A stretch of DNA of 58,814 nucleotides from Gammaproteobacteria bacterium (GCA_003155415.1 PMCP01000020.1:1900-60713); one strand, 5' to 3'; shown: positions 41,987-51,138, counted from the first letter of the stretch. Notes: generated by a model not told the origin, from the sequence alone. A program made the numbers and translations.

Positions 41987-42403
41987 CTAGCTGCGGTTGG
42001 TGAGGTACTGCGGCGGCTTCTTCGGAGTGCTGACTACCTTCAACGGCTCAGCACGTTCGAGCGTATTCAAGAGCTCGACATAGAGCTTCACAACCGTGGC
42101 AGCGTGGCCGCCTGCTTCGTCGGGGGACATCTTCTGGACGCTGGCCCTGACCCTGGGCTCGCTCCCCACGGGCGCTACACGATTCAGGGCCGTCTGCAGG
42201 TCGGCGAAGTCGCGGCGGAGCCCTGCTGGAAACTCGTTTTCCACCAAATCCGCCAGATTGGCAGTGTAGGCCTGGGCCAAACGAGCCTTTACGGGTCCGT
42301 CTCCGATCAGGATTTTGACGGCCTCGGCGAAGCGCTGAGCGAGTGGTGACATAGGTGGAGCCTGGAAATTGTTGTTGTTGTCGGCGCCGACCGGGCGACC
42401 CAC
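41987..42403 (-). CDS. Conserved small protein of unknown function
   Basis: The 138-residue protein is soluble and mostly helical (MSPLAQRFAEAVKILIGDGP, then AQAYTANLADLVENEFPAGL and VVKLYVELLNTLE) with a basic, proline-rich tail. I do not recognise the family. The GTG 42401-42403 with AAGGG upstream adds an Asn-rich leader (ADNNNNF); ATG 42350-42352 is the alternative start. It lies 59 bases downstream of the sigma54 activator gene on the same strand, so cotranscription is possible. Confidence 0.6.
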   Translation of the reverse strand: MGRPVGADNNNNFQAPPMSPLAQRFAEAVKILIGDGPVKARLAQAYTANLADLVENEFPAGLRRDFADLQTALNRVAPVGSEPRVRASVQKMSPDEAGGHAATVVKLYVELLNTLERAEPLKVVSTPKKPPQYLTNRS

Positions 42404-42462
42404 TGCCGCCCTTGGACATAACGTATACCAGATATCAACAAAGGGCTACAAGCCTTTGGACG

Positions 42463-44304
42463 CTAAGCCGGTCGCCGGCGTTCGGGCACCGGCCGCGGGG
42501 AGCCGACCGCCGGTTTACGGAGCTTCAGTTTCTTCATGCGATCGGCGAGCGTCGTCGGCTTCACGCCTAGCAGCTTGGCCGCCCCGTCTGGGCCGGATAC
42601 GCGCCACTGCGCCCGCTCGAGCGCTAGAAGGGTATTCTTTCTTTCGAGATCAAACAGCTCGGCTTCTGTCATCAAGCGCGCGGCACCTTCCGGCTCGTTC
42701 GTCTCGGTAACGGCGGCCGAGTTCAGGATGTCGCTCATGGCGAGATCGAGGCGCAGCACTTTGCCGCGCGACAAAATCACGGCGCGCTCGATCACGTTCT
42801 TCAGCTCACGGATGTTGCCTGGCCACTGGTAGCGCTTCAGCAATACCGCTTGTTGCTTCGACAATGTCAGTGGTCGATGCCCGAATTCCTGGCAGGTCCG
42901 CTCGAGAAAGTGGCTTGCGATCTGCAGCACGTCATCGCCGCGCTCCCGCAGCGGCGGAACCTCGATCGGGAACACGCTGAGGCGATAGAACAAGTCTTCG
43001 CGAAATTTACCCTCCGCCACCGCTTGCTCGAGGTCGCGGTTCGTGGCCGCGATCACGCGCACATCGACCGAGTGCGTGCGGTCGTCGCCGACTCGCTCGT
43101 ACTCGCTCTCCTGCAATACACGCAGCAGCTTGCTCTGAAGGTCGAGCGGAATCTCGCCCACTTCGTCCAGGAAGATCGTGCCGCCGTCCGCGAGCTCGAA
43201 ACGCCCAACGCGATCGCGAACCGCGCCCGTGAACGCGCCCTTCACGTGGCCGAAAAATTCGCTTTCGAACAGCTCGTGCGGGATCGAAGCGCAGTTGACC
43301 TTCACGAGCGGGCCCTGACTGCGCGGGCTGCGCGCGTGGATCGCGTGCGCCACCAGTTCCTTGCCGACACCCGACTCGCCCTCGATCAGCACACTTGCGG
43401 ACGTTTGCGCGACGGCTTCGATGCGCGCGAGCATTTTCTTCAACGGCGGGCTCTCGCCGATGATGCGACCGTAGTTCATCGACACCTGTACTTCTTCGCG
43501 CAGGTAGTCGCGCTCTCGCTCAAGCTCGGCGCGCAGCCGCGCGTTTTCCTCGAACGCGGCGCGCAGCTGCCGCTCCGCCCGATTACGCGCGGTCACGTTG
43601 GTGGACGCGACCAGCAACGCGACGACGGCACCGCTCGGATCCCGGTCTGCAGTCGCAGACACCACAACCTCGAGGACCTCACCGGACTTCGCGACGTACG
43701 TGCGCGGTTCGTTTTCGAGCTCGCCATGGGCGATGACGTCCTCGAGTTTCCCGCCACCGAGCGTGAGCCGCGTTTCCGGACCCATGAAATCTGTAATCGA
43801 CCGCCCAAGTACATCTTCGCGTCGATAACCGAGTGTCTGCAGCCAGCGATCGCTAACGTGGATGATGCGGCCGTGGCTATCGACCGTGTGGAGCAGGGCC
43901 GGCGTCGCACGATATAGCCCGCGATAGTGCTGCTCTAGCCGCGCTTGCAGCCCAAGCTCCGTGTACACGGCCACCGTTCGCAGGTAGTCCCCCTCGTCGG
44001 TGCGGTCGACGATCGCCGTGGCGAGGCAATCCACGCGTTCACCACCGCGCGTCACGAGGTCCACGGGTACGCCCTGCAGGCGACCGGTGCGACGCAGCAT
44101 CGGCAGGTATTCCTCCGTGATGATCTTCGCGACTTCTTTGGTCGCAAGATCCTGCGGACGCATGTTCGTGATCTCTTCGCGTCCGTAACCAAAGCGCTTG
44201 AGCCACGAGTCGCTGGCGTCGACGAAGAATCCCTCTTCGTTCAGCAGCACGATCAGCGCCGGGCTACGGCGAAACAGCCACTGGTAGTTGGATTCAATCG
44301 TCAC
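42463..44304 (-). CDS. PAS-PAS-AAA+ sigma54-dependent activator
   Basis: The 613-residue protein has two PAS sensor domains (about 10-115 and 128-235), a short coiled linker, a sigma54 AAA+ domain and a Fis-type helix-turn-helix at the end ([19 protein letters not shown]). AAA+ motifs are intact: Walker A GESGVGKE (from 309), GAFTGA (356-361), Walker [12 protein letters not shown] and the arginine-finger region. It has no receiver domain, so the signal is sensed directly, perhaps by a ligand or redox cofactor in a PAS domain. It is divergent from a small secreted protein with a -24/-12 promoter and twin palindromes, its probable target. Confidence 0.92.
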   Translation of the reverse strand: MTIESNYQWLFRRSPALIVLLNEEGFFVDASDSWLKRFGYGREEITNMRPQDLATKEVAKIITEEYLPMLRRTGRLQGVPVDLVTRGGERVDCLATAIVDRTDEGDYLRTVAVYTELGLQARLEQHYRGLYRATPALLHTVDSHGRIIHVSDRWLQTLGYRREDVLGRSITDFMGPETRLTLGGGKLEDVIAHGELENEPRTYVAKSGEVLEVVVSATADRDPSGAVVALLVASTNVTARNRAERQLRAAFEENARLRAELERERDYLREEVQVSMNYGRIIGESPPLKKMLARIEAVAQTSASVLIEGESGVGKELVAHAIHARSPRSQGPLVKVNCASIPHELFESEFFGHVKGAFTGAVRDRVGRFELADGGTIFLDEVGEIPLDLQSKLLRVLQESEYERVGDDRTHSVDVRVIAATNRDLEQAVAEGKFREDLFYRLSVFPIEVPPLRERGDDVLQIASHFLERTCQEFGHRPLTLSKQQAVLLKRYQWPGNIRELKNVIERAVILSRGKVLRLDLAMSDILNSAAVTETNEPEGAARLMTEAELFDLERKNTLLALERAQWRVSGPDGAAKLLGVKPTTLADRMKKLKLRKPAVGSPRPVPERRRPA

Positions 44305-44335
44305 GCACGCAGCTTACGGTTTTTCGTCTTTTTAG

Positions 44336-44367
44336 ACAACGGGAATCCGTTGTTTACGGGAATCCGT
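44336..44367 (+). promoter_or_regulatory. Twin palindromic activator sites (probable UAS)
   Basis: Two copies of ACGGGAATCCGT lie at 44339-44350 and 44356-44367, centres 17 bases apart. The first extends to perfect 7-base arms (ACAACGG at 44336-44342, CCGTTGT at 44347-44353); the second keeps only ACGG/CCGT. They sit about 80-100 bases before the predicted start of the small secreted gene, where a sigma54 activator should bind, and also next to the activator's own start. Confidence 0.65.
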
Positions 44368-44412
44368 CATTCTGTAAATATGTAACTCACTGTTTTTGTT
44401 ACATACCTTTCT

Positions 44413-44428
44413 TGGCACGCTCCCTGCA
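44413..44428 (+). promoter_or_regulatory. Sigma54 (-24/-12) promoter
   Basis: TGGCACG at 44413-44419, four bases (CTCC), then CTGCA at 44424-44428 match the sigma54 consensus TGGCAC-N5-TTGC with one mismatch. GG (44414-44415) and GC (44426-44427) have the required spacing. The start should lie near 44438-44440, 57 bases before the small gene. Confidence 0.75.
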
Positions 44429-44445
44429 GTAGCCTCCGCGTAAGA

Positions 44446-44464
44446 GATCTCTGTGACAGAGATC
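44446..44464 (+). repeat. 19-base perfect palindrome in the leader of the small secreted gene
   Basis: GATCTCTGT (44446-44454) and ACAGAGATC (44456-44464) flank a single G. It follows the predicted start site by about 7 bases and ends 32 bases before the ATG. It may be a repressor operator acting as a roadblock, or an RNA hairpin in the leader. Confidence 0.6.
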
Positions 44465-44496
44465 GCAAGCACCGAAATATCGGTAAGGGACTGAGT

Positions 44497-44772
44497 ATGG
44501 TTACACGCAAACTGTCGATGCCGGCCGCCTTGGCCGTCGGACTGTCCGTGGGCCTGCTCGCGCAAAACGCGACGGCCACGGAGGCCAATCCGACGCTTAA
44601 GTCACCGGTGCTAGTCGATGTCACGGTCGATGAGCAGCTGTTCCGGACGGAGATCGAAAACTACGTCCGGTCGCTGAACGTGGAGATCCGTAACACGCTT
44701 GGTCAGGAGTTGCGCCGTTCATTGGCGCCGAAGATCGAGCTCGCTAGTAACGAGCTTCGCGCTCGAGGTTAA
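44497..44772 (+). CDS. Small secreted protein under sigma54 control
   Basis: The 91-residue product has a signal peptide (MVTRKLSMPAALAVGLSVGL, then LAQNATA-TEANP), leaving a mature peptide of about 63 residues. The mature part has no cysteine and ends in a predicted amphipathic helix (QLFRTEIENYVRSLNVEIRN, then LGQELRRSLAPKIELASNEL). I do not recognise a family. The AAGGGA site is about 9 bases upstream of ATG 44497. It is preceded by a -24/-12 promoter, upstream palindromes and a divergent sigma54 activator, and followed by a strong hairpin, so it is a monocistronic, tightly regulated and probably abundant periplasmic protein. Confidence 0.78.
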   Translation: MVTRKLSMPAALAVGLSVGLLAQNATATEANPTLKSPVLVDVTVDEQLFRTEIENYVRSLNVEIRNTLGQELRRSLAPKIELASNELRARG

Positions 44773-44785
44773 CGGAGAGAGAAGC

Positions 44786-44822
44786 ACGGCGTCACTACTA
44801 CTCCCCCCAGTGGTGGCGCCGT
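44786..44822 (+). terminator. Strong 3' hairpin after the small secreted gene
   Basis: Left arm ACGGCGTCACTACT (44786-44799) pairs with AGTGGTGGCGCCGT (44809-44822) over 14 positions, two of them G-U, with a 9-base loop. It starts 13 bases after the stop. Only TTGG follows, so it may protect or terminate the transcript. The remaining gap to 44974 holds several shorter complementary stretches and a T7 run near 44930, possibly a longer structured 3' region. Confidence 0.55.
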
Positions 44823-44974
44823 TTGGCCGAATCGGACGGCCTTGCTCGGGGGATCGGGCTTCCGATAGCGAATCAGGATAGGCTTCGCAACGAAGAATAT
44901 GGATGTTCGCAGCCCGGTCCCTATTTTTTTCCGCGTCTTCCGCCTTTGATCTTCCATTCACGCCATGGCGCAAG

Positions 44975-45868
44975 TTACTGCGCCGGCGGCTCAGCGGTGG
45001 CTTTCAGATTGTGCTTTAGAAACTCGAGCGTCTTCGTCCACGCCTCGGCGGCCGATCGCTCGTTGTAGTTGCTACCGCTCGAATTGGCGAACCCGTGGTC
45101 GGCGCCGATCATGATCAAAACTTCGGCGCTCTTGCCGAGCTCATTCAAGGTGGTACGAAAATTCTGCACGTCGTGGACCGGGATGCTCTTGTCCTCCGCG
45201 CCGAAGAATCCAAGGATCGGCAACCGCAACTTGCCGAGCTGATCGCGATCGACGGCCACTTGGCCGTAATACATGACTACGGCGTCGAGCTGATCCGGAT
45301 ACAAGAGCGCCGTCTGCAGCGCCCAGCTACCACCCAAGTCCCAACCGATGCTGCCGATGCGCGGTGCAAGCGCGTATTTATCGAGGTAGTCGTAGGCCTG
45401 TCGCAGATTCTTCCGACCGGATTCCGGATCGTCGAGTAGCGCCGTCATAAGTACCTGCGCCTTATCCGGCGTTGCGGCAGTGGCGCCCCCGTAAAGATCC
45501 ACGGCGAGCGCGACGTAGCCTTCGCCGGCCAATCTACGCGCCATCGTTTTGACCTGGTCGTTCAAGCCCCACCACTCGTGGATCACGATGATTCCCGGCA
45601 GCGGCTCCGCAGCGTCTTGCGGCATGGCGAGAAATCCGACGAGGTTGTTCTTCTGACCCTCGCCGTACGCGACGTCTTGCTCGAGAAGCGCTACGGCCGG
45701 CTTCTGCGCAAGGGCCGCGGCTGAGACAGGCGGTGGCGCGTTCGCGGCGGGCACGGCGACAGGGGGCACCGTCGATGCCGGCTGCTCCCCCGACCCGCAC
45801 GCGGAAAGGGACAGCGCGAGCCAGGCGGCGGCGAACGCGTGGAGAGCCAGGCTGAGCGCTGTTTTCAT
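44975..45868 (-). CDS. Dienelactone-hydrolase-like lipoprotein with Asp at the nucleophile position
   Basis: The 297-residue protein has a lipobox (SLSAC, Cys24) and a dienelactone-hydrolase alpha/beta fold (GIIVIHEWWGLNDQVKTMAR, VALAVDLYGG). The nucleophile elbow reads IGWDLGGSW, so Asp177 stands where the family has Cys (GxCxGG). Asp226 (GAEDKSIP) and His258 (GADHGF) complete the site. The codon is a plain GAC. An Asp nucleophile could still act, as in dehalogenase-type hydrolases, or the protein may have changed function. It is an outer- or inner-membrane lipoprotein. The pyrC stop lies 46 bases upstream. Confidence 0.88.
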   Translation of the reverse strand: MKTALSLALHAFAAAWLALSLSACGSGEQPASTVPPVAVPAANAPPPVSAAALAQKPAVALLEQDVAYGEGQKNNLVGFLAMPQDAAEPLPGIIVIHEWWGLNDQVKTMARRLAGEGYVALAVDLYGGATAATPDKAQVLMTALLDDPESGRKNLRQAYDYLDKYALAPRIGSIGWDLGGSWALQTALLYPDQLDAVVMYYGQVAVDRDQLGKLRLPILGFFGAEDKSIPVHDVQNFRTTLNELGKSAEVLIMIGADHGFANSSGSNYNERSAAEAWTKTLEFLKHNLKATAEPPAQ

Positions 45869-45914
45869 GGGCGAAACTCCAGCACAGCAGCCGTTCGAGT
45901 CACAAGGTAGTGCG

Positions 45915-47252
45915 TCACGCGCGCGCGTGAAACTGAAGCGCGTTGGCCATTCGCTGCCCAACGGGCTGACCATCGCGATACACCGTAGCCCCATTGATCA
46001 CCGTCAGGAAAACGCTGGATCGCAGCGTGGTGCCCTCGAGCGGCGACCAGCCGCATTTGTACCGTACTTGCGCGGCATCGACGCGCGTCGGCTTGTCGAG
46101 ATCCACAACGGCGAAGTCGGCGTAGTACCCCTCGCGCACGAAACCACGGTCGACGATGCCGAATACCGTGGCAGGGTTGTGCGCCGCTTTCTCCACGATC
46201 TTCGGCAACGTAAATAGGCCCTGGCCATGTTGTTCCAACAACATCAACAACGAGTGCTGCACCAGCGGGAGCCCCGATGGCGCCTCGAAGTAGCCGCGCG
46301 CCTTTTCCTCGAGCGTATGCGGCGCATGGTCCGTGGCGATCACGTCGATTCGATCGTTCACCACAGCTTGTTGCAGAGCAGCGCGATCCGCAGCGGTCTT
46401 GATAGCCGGGTTGCACTTAATCTTCGCGCCCAGCGTCGCGTAGCTTGACTGCTCGTACCACAGGTGATGCACACAGACTTCTGCGGTGATGCGTTTGTTC
46501 GCGGCGGGACCCGGCTCGAAGAGTTCCATCTCACGGGCCGTCGTCAGGTGCAGGACATGCAATCTGGTGCCGTGTTTCTTCGCGAGCCCGACGGCGAACG
46601 ACGACGATAGATAACACGCTTCGGCCGAGCGAATCTCCGGATGGGCCTCGATCGGCACGGCGTCGCCATAGCGCTCGCGGTAGCGCTTTTCGTTCGCCCA
46701 AATCGTGGGGGAATGCTCGCAATGAGTGGCCACGGGTAAGTTCGCTGCGGCGAAGATGCCTTCGAGCGTCGCGGGGTCGTCAACCAGCATGTTGCCAGTC
46801 GACGCGCCCATGAACACTTTGATGCCGCAGGCCAAGTCGGAGCCGACGCGCTTCAGCTCCTCGAGATTCGTGTTGGTGGCGCCGAAGTAAAACCCGTAGT
46901 TCACATGGCAGGTGTCGGCTGCGATGCGGCGCTTCTCGGCGAGCGCCGCACGATCGGTCGTGGGCGGCTGCGTGTTCGGCATGTCGAGGAAGCTCGTGAC
47001 GCCGCCGCAGATTGCCGCCAGGGACTCGCTGCCCAGCGTGGCTTTGTGCGTGAGCCCGGGTTCGCGGCAGTGCACCTGGCCGTCGATGATACCCGGCAAC
47101 AAGTAACGGCCCGCGAGATCGATGACTTCTGCGCCGGCTGGGACGGATCCTGGCCCGATGCGCTCGATCCGCTCACCGCGAATCAGCACGTCGGCCGCGA
47201 CGATGCGCCCTTCGTTCACGACCTGCCCATTGACCAAACACAACACCGTCAT
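45915..47252 (-). CDS. pyrC: Dihydroorotase
   Basis: The 445-residue protein is an amidohydrolase of the dihydroorotase group. It has DGQVHCREPGLTHKA, the probable carbamylated Lys in GIKVFMGASTGNM, His ligands in ATHCEHS and LHVLHLTT, and catalytic Asp in IATDHAPHTLEEK. The first metal His of the usual HxH is Gln, as I recall for the Bacteroidetes-type subfamily. It closes the dihydroorotate ring in pyrimidine synthesis. ATG 47250-47252 overlaps the stop of pip by 4 bases. No other pyr gene is near. An allantoinase or hydantoinase is a less likely alternative. Confidence 0.88.
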   Translation of the reverse strand: MTVLCLVNGQVVNEGRIVAADVLIRGERIERIGPGSVPAGAEVIDLAGRYLLPGIIDGQVHCREPGLTHKATLGSESLAAICGGVTSFLDMPNTQPPTTDRAALAEKRRIAADTCHVNYGFYFGATNTNLEELKRVGSDLACGIKVFMGASTGNMLVDDPATLEGIFAAANLPVATHCEHSPTIWANEKRYRERYGDAVPIEAHPEIRSAEACYLSSSFAVGLAKKHGTRLHVLHLTTAREMELFEPGPAANKRITAEVCVHHLWYEQSSYATLGAKIKCNPAIKTAADRAALQQAVVNDRIDVIATDHAPHTLEEKARGYFEAPSGLPLVQHSLLMLLEQHGQGLFTLPKIVEKAAHNPATVFGIVDRGFVREGYYADFAVVDLDKPTRVDAAQVRYKCGWSPLEGTTLRSSVFLTVINGATVYRDGQPVGQRMANALQFHARA

Positions 47253-48214
47253 TGCACCCTCGCTCCTCGCAGAAACCGATCCGTGGCCGTCACGAGCTCG
47301 GCCGTGATGCCGGGCTCGTACGCCGAGTGGCCCGCGTCGATCACGACGCGAAGATCGGCTTCCGGCCAACGTTGATGCAGCCGGAAGGCCGTATCGATTG
47401 GACATACCATGTCGTAACGACCGTGGACGATGACGCCCGGGATGCCTCGGATCGCCGCGACACCCGTCAGCAACTGATTCTCGTCGGCAAAGAAGCCGCG
47501 ATTCACGAAATAGTGAGCCTCGATGCGCGCAAGCGCCAGCGCGAACTGCGCGGCACCGAACTGTGCCGCACGCTGAGGGTTCGGCCACAGCGAGCTCGTC
47601 GCGCCTTCCCAAATCGACCAAGCGCGAGCCGCTGCCAATTGCGCCGCGGTGTCGGTACCCGTCAATCGGTGGTGATAGGACGCGAGCAGATCGTGGTGTT
47701 CCTCGGGCGGGATCGGCGCCAGAAACTCCTGCCACAACTCCGGGAACACCATGCTCGCACCGTGCTGATAGAACCACTGCAGCTCGGCGGCGCGGAGCAG
47801 GAAGATACCGCGCAGCACGAGCTCGGTGACCGCGGCCGGATGCGACTCGGCGTATGCGAGTGCAAGCGTGCTACCCCATGACCCACCGAACACGAGCCAG
47901 TGTTCGATATTCAGGTGCCGCCGCAAGAGCTCCATGTCGGCGACGAGGTGCCAAGTGGTGTTCGCGACCAATGAAGCGTGTGGCAGGCTGCGCCCGGCAC
48001 CGCGCTGGTCGAAGACGACGATGCGATATCCGGCCGGATCGAAGAATCGCCGCGCATTTGCGTCACCGCCGGCGCCCGGCCCACCGTGCACGAACAGAGC
48101 GGGCTTGCCGCGCGGGTTGCCGCATTGCTCGTAGTAAATCTCGTGACCATCGCCAACGGCCAGGTAGCCGCTGTCGAACGGCTCGATCGGGGGGTAGAGT
48201 TCCTTTCTGCTCAT
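47249..48214 (-). CDS. pip: Proline iminopeptidase
   Basis: The 321-residue protein is an S33-family alpha/beta hydrolase. It shows LFVHGGPGAGGDANARRFFD, VVFDQRGAGRS, the nucleophile elbow GGSWGSTLALAYAE, catalytic Asp region VHGRYDMVCP and His region DAGHSAYEP. It releases N-terminal proline from peptides in the cytoplasm. No signal peptide is present. Start ATG 48212-48214 lies 97 bases from the divergent M16 peptidase gene. Its stop overlaps the pyrC start (ATGA), an unexpected pairing that may reflect shared growth-phase expression. Confidence 0.93.
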   Translation of the reverse strand: MSRKELYPPIEPFDSGYLAVGDGHEIYYEQCGNPRGKPALFVHGGPGAGGDANARRFFDPAGYRIVVFDQRGAGRSLPHASLVANTTWHLVADMELLRRHLNIEHWLVFGGSWGSTLALAYAESHPAAVTELVLRGIFLLRAAELQWFYQHGASMVFPELWQEFLAPIPPEEHHDLLASYHHRLTGTDTAAQLAAARAWSIWEGATSSLWPNPQRAAQFGAAQFALALARIEAHYFVNRGFFADENQLLTGVAAIRGIPGVIVHGRYDMVCPIDTAFRLHQRWPEADLRVVIDAGHSAYEPGITAELVTATDRFLRGARVQ

Positions 48215-48311
48215 AGATTCTTCGGGCTACGGTGGTTACTCCACCACCGCCGGCCGCGCTTATACTCCCACACGCCCGCCACTCGGGGCACAACGTCGCC
48301 AAGGAACGTCG

Positions 48312-51044
48312 ATGACCAGACTGCTCGCGTTCGCCTGTCTACTGACTTGCTTTACGACCCGGGTGCTCGCGCAGGACCCGGATATCCCGTTCGACGAGTT
48401 CCGCCTGAGCAACGGGCTGCGCGTGATTGTGCACCAGGACAGAAAGGCGCCGATCGTTGCAATCCAGGTCTGGTATCACGTCGGCTCGAAGAACGAAGTT
48501 CCGGGCAAAACTGGCTTCGCTCACCTGTTCGAGCACTTGATGTTCAACGGCAGCGAGAATCATAACGACGAATGGTTCCGCCCGTTGCAGGAGGTCGGCG
48601 CCACGAATGTCAACGGCAGCACGGACTTCGATCGTACCAACTACTTCGAAACGGTACCCACGTCGGCGCTCGATCTCGCGCTTTGGATGGAATCCGACCG
48701 CATGGGCCATCTGCTCGGCGCGATCGATCAGAAGAAGCTCGACGAGCAGCGCGGCGTGGTCCAAAACGAGAAGCGCCAGGGCGAAAACGCGCCGTACGGC
48801 AAAGCCTACGGCACGCTGATCACGAATCTGTTCCCACCGGGCCACCCGTATTCGTGGGAAGTCATTGGCTCGATGGACGATCTGAACGCCGCGAGCCTGG
48901 ACGACGTGAAGAAGTGGTTCCAGACGTACTACGGGCCGAACAACGCCACGATCGTGCTGGCCGGCGACATCGACCTCGCAACAGCCAAGGAGAAGATGCA
49001 GCGCTACTTCGGCGACATTCCGCCGGGGCCGCCGCTCACGCGCCGCGAGCGCTCGATTCCTGTCAGCATTCCCCCGACGCGCCTGGTCATGCAGGACCGC
49101 GTGCCCGAAGCGCGCATCTACAAGGTGTGGTTCGGCCCGGAATGGATCAGCGACGACTCCACGTATCTGCAGCTCGCCGACTACGTGCTAACGAGTGGCA
49201 AGACGTCACGGCTGTATCAGCGGCTCGTCTACAAAGACCAGATCGCGACCGACGCTGGCGCATTCGCGCTGAACAACGAGATCGCTGGCGCCTACATCGT
49301 CTACGCCACGGCCGGACCGGGACAAGATTTGGTGAAGATCGAAAAGGCGCTCGACGAGGAACTCGCGCGGTTCCTGGCGCAAGGGCCCACGAAAGCTGAG
49401 CTCGATCGGGCGAAGACGGAGATCCGCGCCTCGTTTACGCGCGGCGTCGAGCAGGTTGGCGGTCGTGGCGGGAAGTCAGGCATTCTCGCGGAGAATGCCG
49501 TTTACGGCGGTCGGCCCGACTTCTACAAGCATTCGCTCGAGTTGATGCGCACGGCCACTCCACAACAGGTTCTTGCGACGACGCGCACGTGGATCAAAGG
49601 CGCGCCACTGGTCCTCGAGGTGCAACCGTTCTCACGTGACTTGAAGGCCGGGGCCGGCGGCGCCGATCGCAAAAAGCTGCCGATGCCGACGTCGTTCCCG
49701 GATGCGCCATTCCCGGCGATGAGCCAGGCGACCCTCGCGAACGGCATGCGCCTGATCGTGGCCGAGCGCCACGCGGTGCCCGTCGTGCAGTTCAGCCTGC
49801 AGCTGAACGCGGGCTTTGCGGCCGATCAGTTCGCCGCGCCCGGCGTCGCGAACATGACCATGGAAATGCTCGACGAAGGCACCAAGAGCATGGACTCGCT
49901 GAAGATCGACGACGCGCTCGCGCGCCTCGGCGCGGACTTGAACAGCGGCGCGAATCTCGACTTCTCCGTGGTGAGCCTGAACGCGCTGAAGGAGAATCTC
50001 GACCCCTCGCTCGCGATCTATGCCGACGTGATCCTGAACCCCGAGTTCCCGCAGGCGGAGCTCGATAGGCTGAAGCGCCTGCAGCTCGCCGGCATCCAGC
50101 AAGAGAAGAACACGCCGACGTCGATGGCGCTGCGCGTCCTGCCGCGCCTCTTGTACGGCGAAGGTCACGCATACGCCCTGCCGATGACGGGCTCGGGCAC
50201 CGAGCAATCGGTGGCCGCGATTCAGCGCGACGATCTCGTGAAATACCACACCACGTGGTTCAAACCGAACAACGCGACCTTGATCGTCGTCGGCGACACC
50301 ACGCTCGCAGAGATCAAGCCAAAGCTCGAGACGCTGTTCGCACGCTGGCAGCGCGGCGACGTGCCGGCCAAGAAACTGGCGGACGTCGGCTTGCCGGACA
50401 AGCCGCGTATCTACCTCATCGACCGCCCGGGTTCCGAGCAGACCATGATCATGGCCGGCGAGCTGATCCCGGCCAAAAATCAGGCCGACGAGATCGCGAT
50501 CAATGCCATGGACGACATCCTGGGCGGCGCGTTCACGTCGCGTATCAACATGAACCTGCGCGAGGACAAAACGTGGTCGTACGGCGCCGACACGACGATC
50601 GTCGACACGCAAGCCCAGCGGCTGTTCCTTGGCATTGCACCCGTGCAGGCCGACAAGACCGCGCCGGCGATGCGCGAGATGAAGAAAGAGTTCGACGAGT
50701 TCCTCACTACCCGTCAGGCTACCGATGCCGAGGTCGCCACCAGCAAACGGCGTAGCACTTTGACGCTGCCGGGCCGCTGGGAAACGGCGCGCGCCGTCGC
50801 GCGCGACATTGCCGCACTCGTACGTTTCAAGTTGCCGGACAACTACTGGAACGACTACGCGGAACTCGTCACGAAGCTCACGACGGGCGAGGTCAACGGC
50901 GCGGCCAAGCGGTTGCTGCAACCCAATCGGCTGACGTGGGTCGTCGTCGGCGACCGCAAGGTCATGGAAGCGGAAGTGCGCGCCTTGAACTTCGGCGACG
51001 TTGCCATCGTCGACGTGGACGGCACCCCGTCGAGCTCTCCATGA
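48312..51044 (+). CDS. M16 family zinc metallopeptidase, fused double-domain type
   Basis: The 910-residue protein has a signal peptide (RLLAFACLLTCFTTRVLA) and two M16 halves. The N-terminal half carries the inverted zinc motif HLFEH at 71-75 and the distal Glu in EQRGVVQNEKRQGENAPYG. The C-terminal half is the non-catalytic clamshell (ANGMRLIVAERHAVPVVQFS, then MEMLDEGTKSM without HxxEH). It degrades peptides in the periplasm. The size and fused form match the PqqL/zinc-protease type, but no siderophore or PQQ genes are near. It is divergent from pip. Confidence 0.94.
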   Translation: MTRLLAFACLLTCFTTRVLAQDPDIPFDEFRLSNGLRVIVHQDRKAPIVAIQVWYHVGSKNEVPGKTGFAHLFEHLMFNGSENHNDEWFRPLQEVGATNVNGSTDFDRTNYFETVPTSALDLALWMESDRMGHLLGAIDQKKLDEQRGVVQNEKRQGENAPYGKAYGTLITNLFPPGHPYSWEVIGSMDDLNAASLDDVKKWFQTYYGPNNATIVLAGDIDLATAKEKMQRYFGDIPPGPPLTRRERSIPVSIPPTRLVMQDRVPEARIYKVWFGPEWISDDSTYLQLADYVLTSGKTSRLYQRLVYKDQIATDAGAFALNNEIAGAYIVYATAGPGQDLVKIEKALDEELARFLAQGPTKAELDRAKTEIRASFTRGVEQVGGRGGKSGILAENAVYGGRPDFYKHSLELMRTATPQQVLATTRTWIKGAPLVLEVQPFSRDLKAGAGGADRKKLPMPTSFPDAPFPAMSQATLANGMRLIVAERHAVPVVQFSLQLNAGFAADQFAAPGVANMTMEMLDEGTKSMDSLKIDDALARLGADLNSGANLDFSVVSLNALKENLDPSLAIYADVILNPEFPQAELDRLKRLQLAGIQQEKNTPTSMALRVLPRLLYGEGHAYALPMTGSGTEQSVAAIQRDDLVKYHTTWFKPNNATLIVVGDTTLAEIKPKLETLFARWQRGDVPAKKLADVGLPDKPRIYLIDRPGSEQTMIMAGELIPAKNQADEIAINAMDDILGGAFTSRINMNLREDKTWSYGADTTIVDTQAQRLFLGIAPVQADKTAPAMREMKKEFDEFLTTRQATDAEVATSKRRSTLTLPGRWETARAVARDIAALVRFKLPDNYWNDYAELVTKLTTGEVNGAAKRLLQPNRLTWVVVGDRKVMEAEVRALNFGDVAIVDVDGTPSSSP

Positions 51045-51138
51045 CAGGTCCGTAACTTGAAAGGGCTCTGGTGTCTATGGAGAATGTTCCGCCGCATCGC
51101 GGTACCGCGTCTTTTCTAAGTCTCCGGCGGGTTTCCCT

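Noticed and set aside
49632-50921. 429-codon minus-strand frame inside the M16 peptidase
   Set aside because: Antisense shadow, compositionally typical of high-GC mirrored codons.
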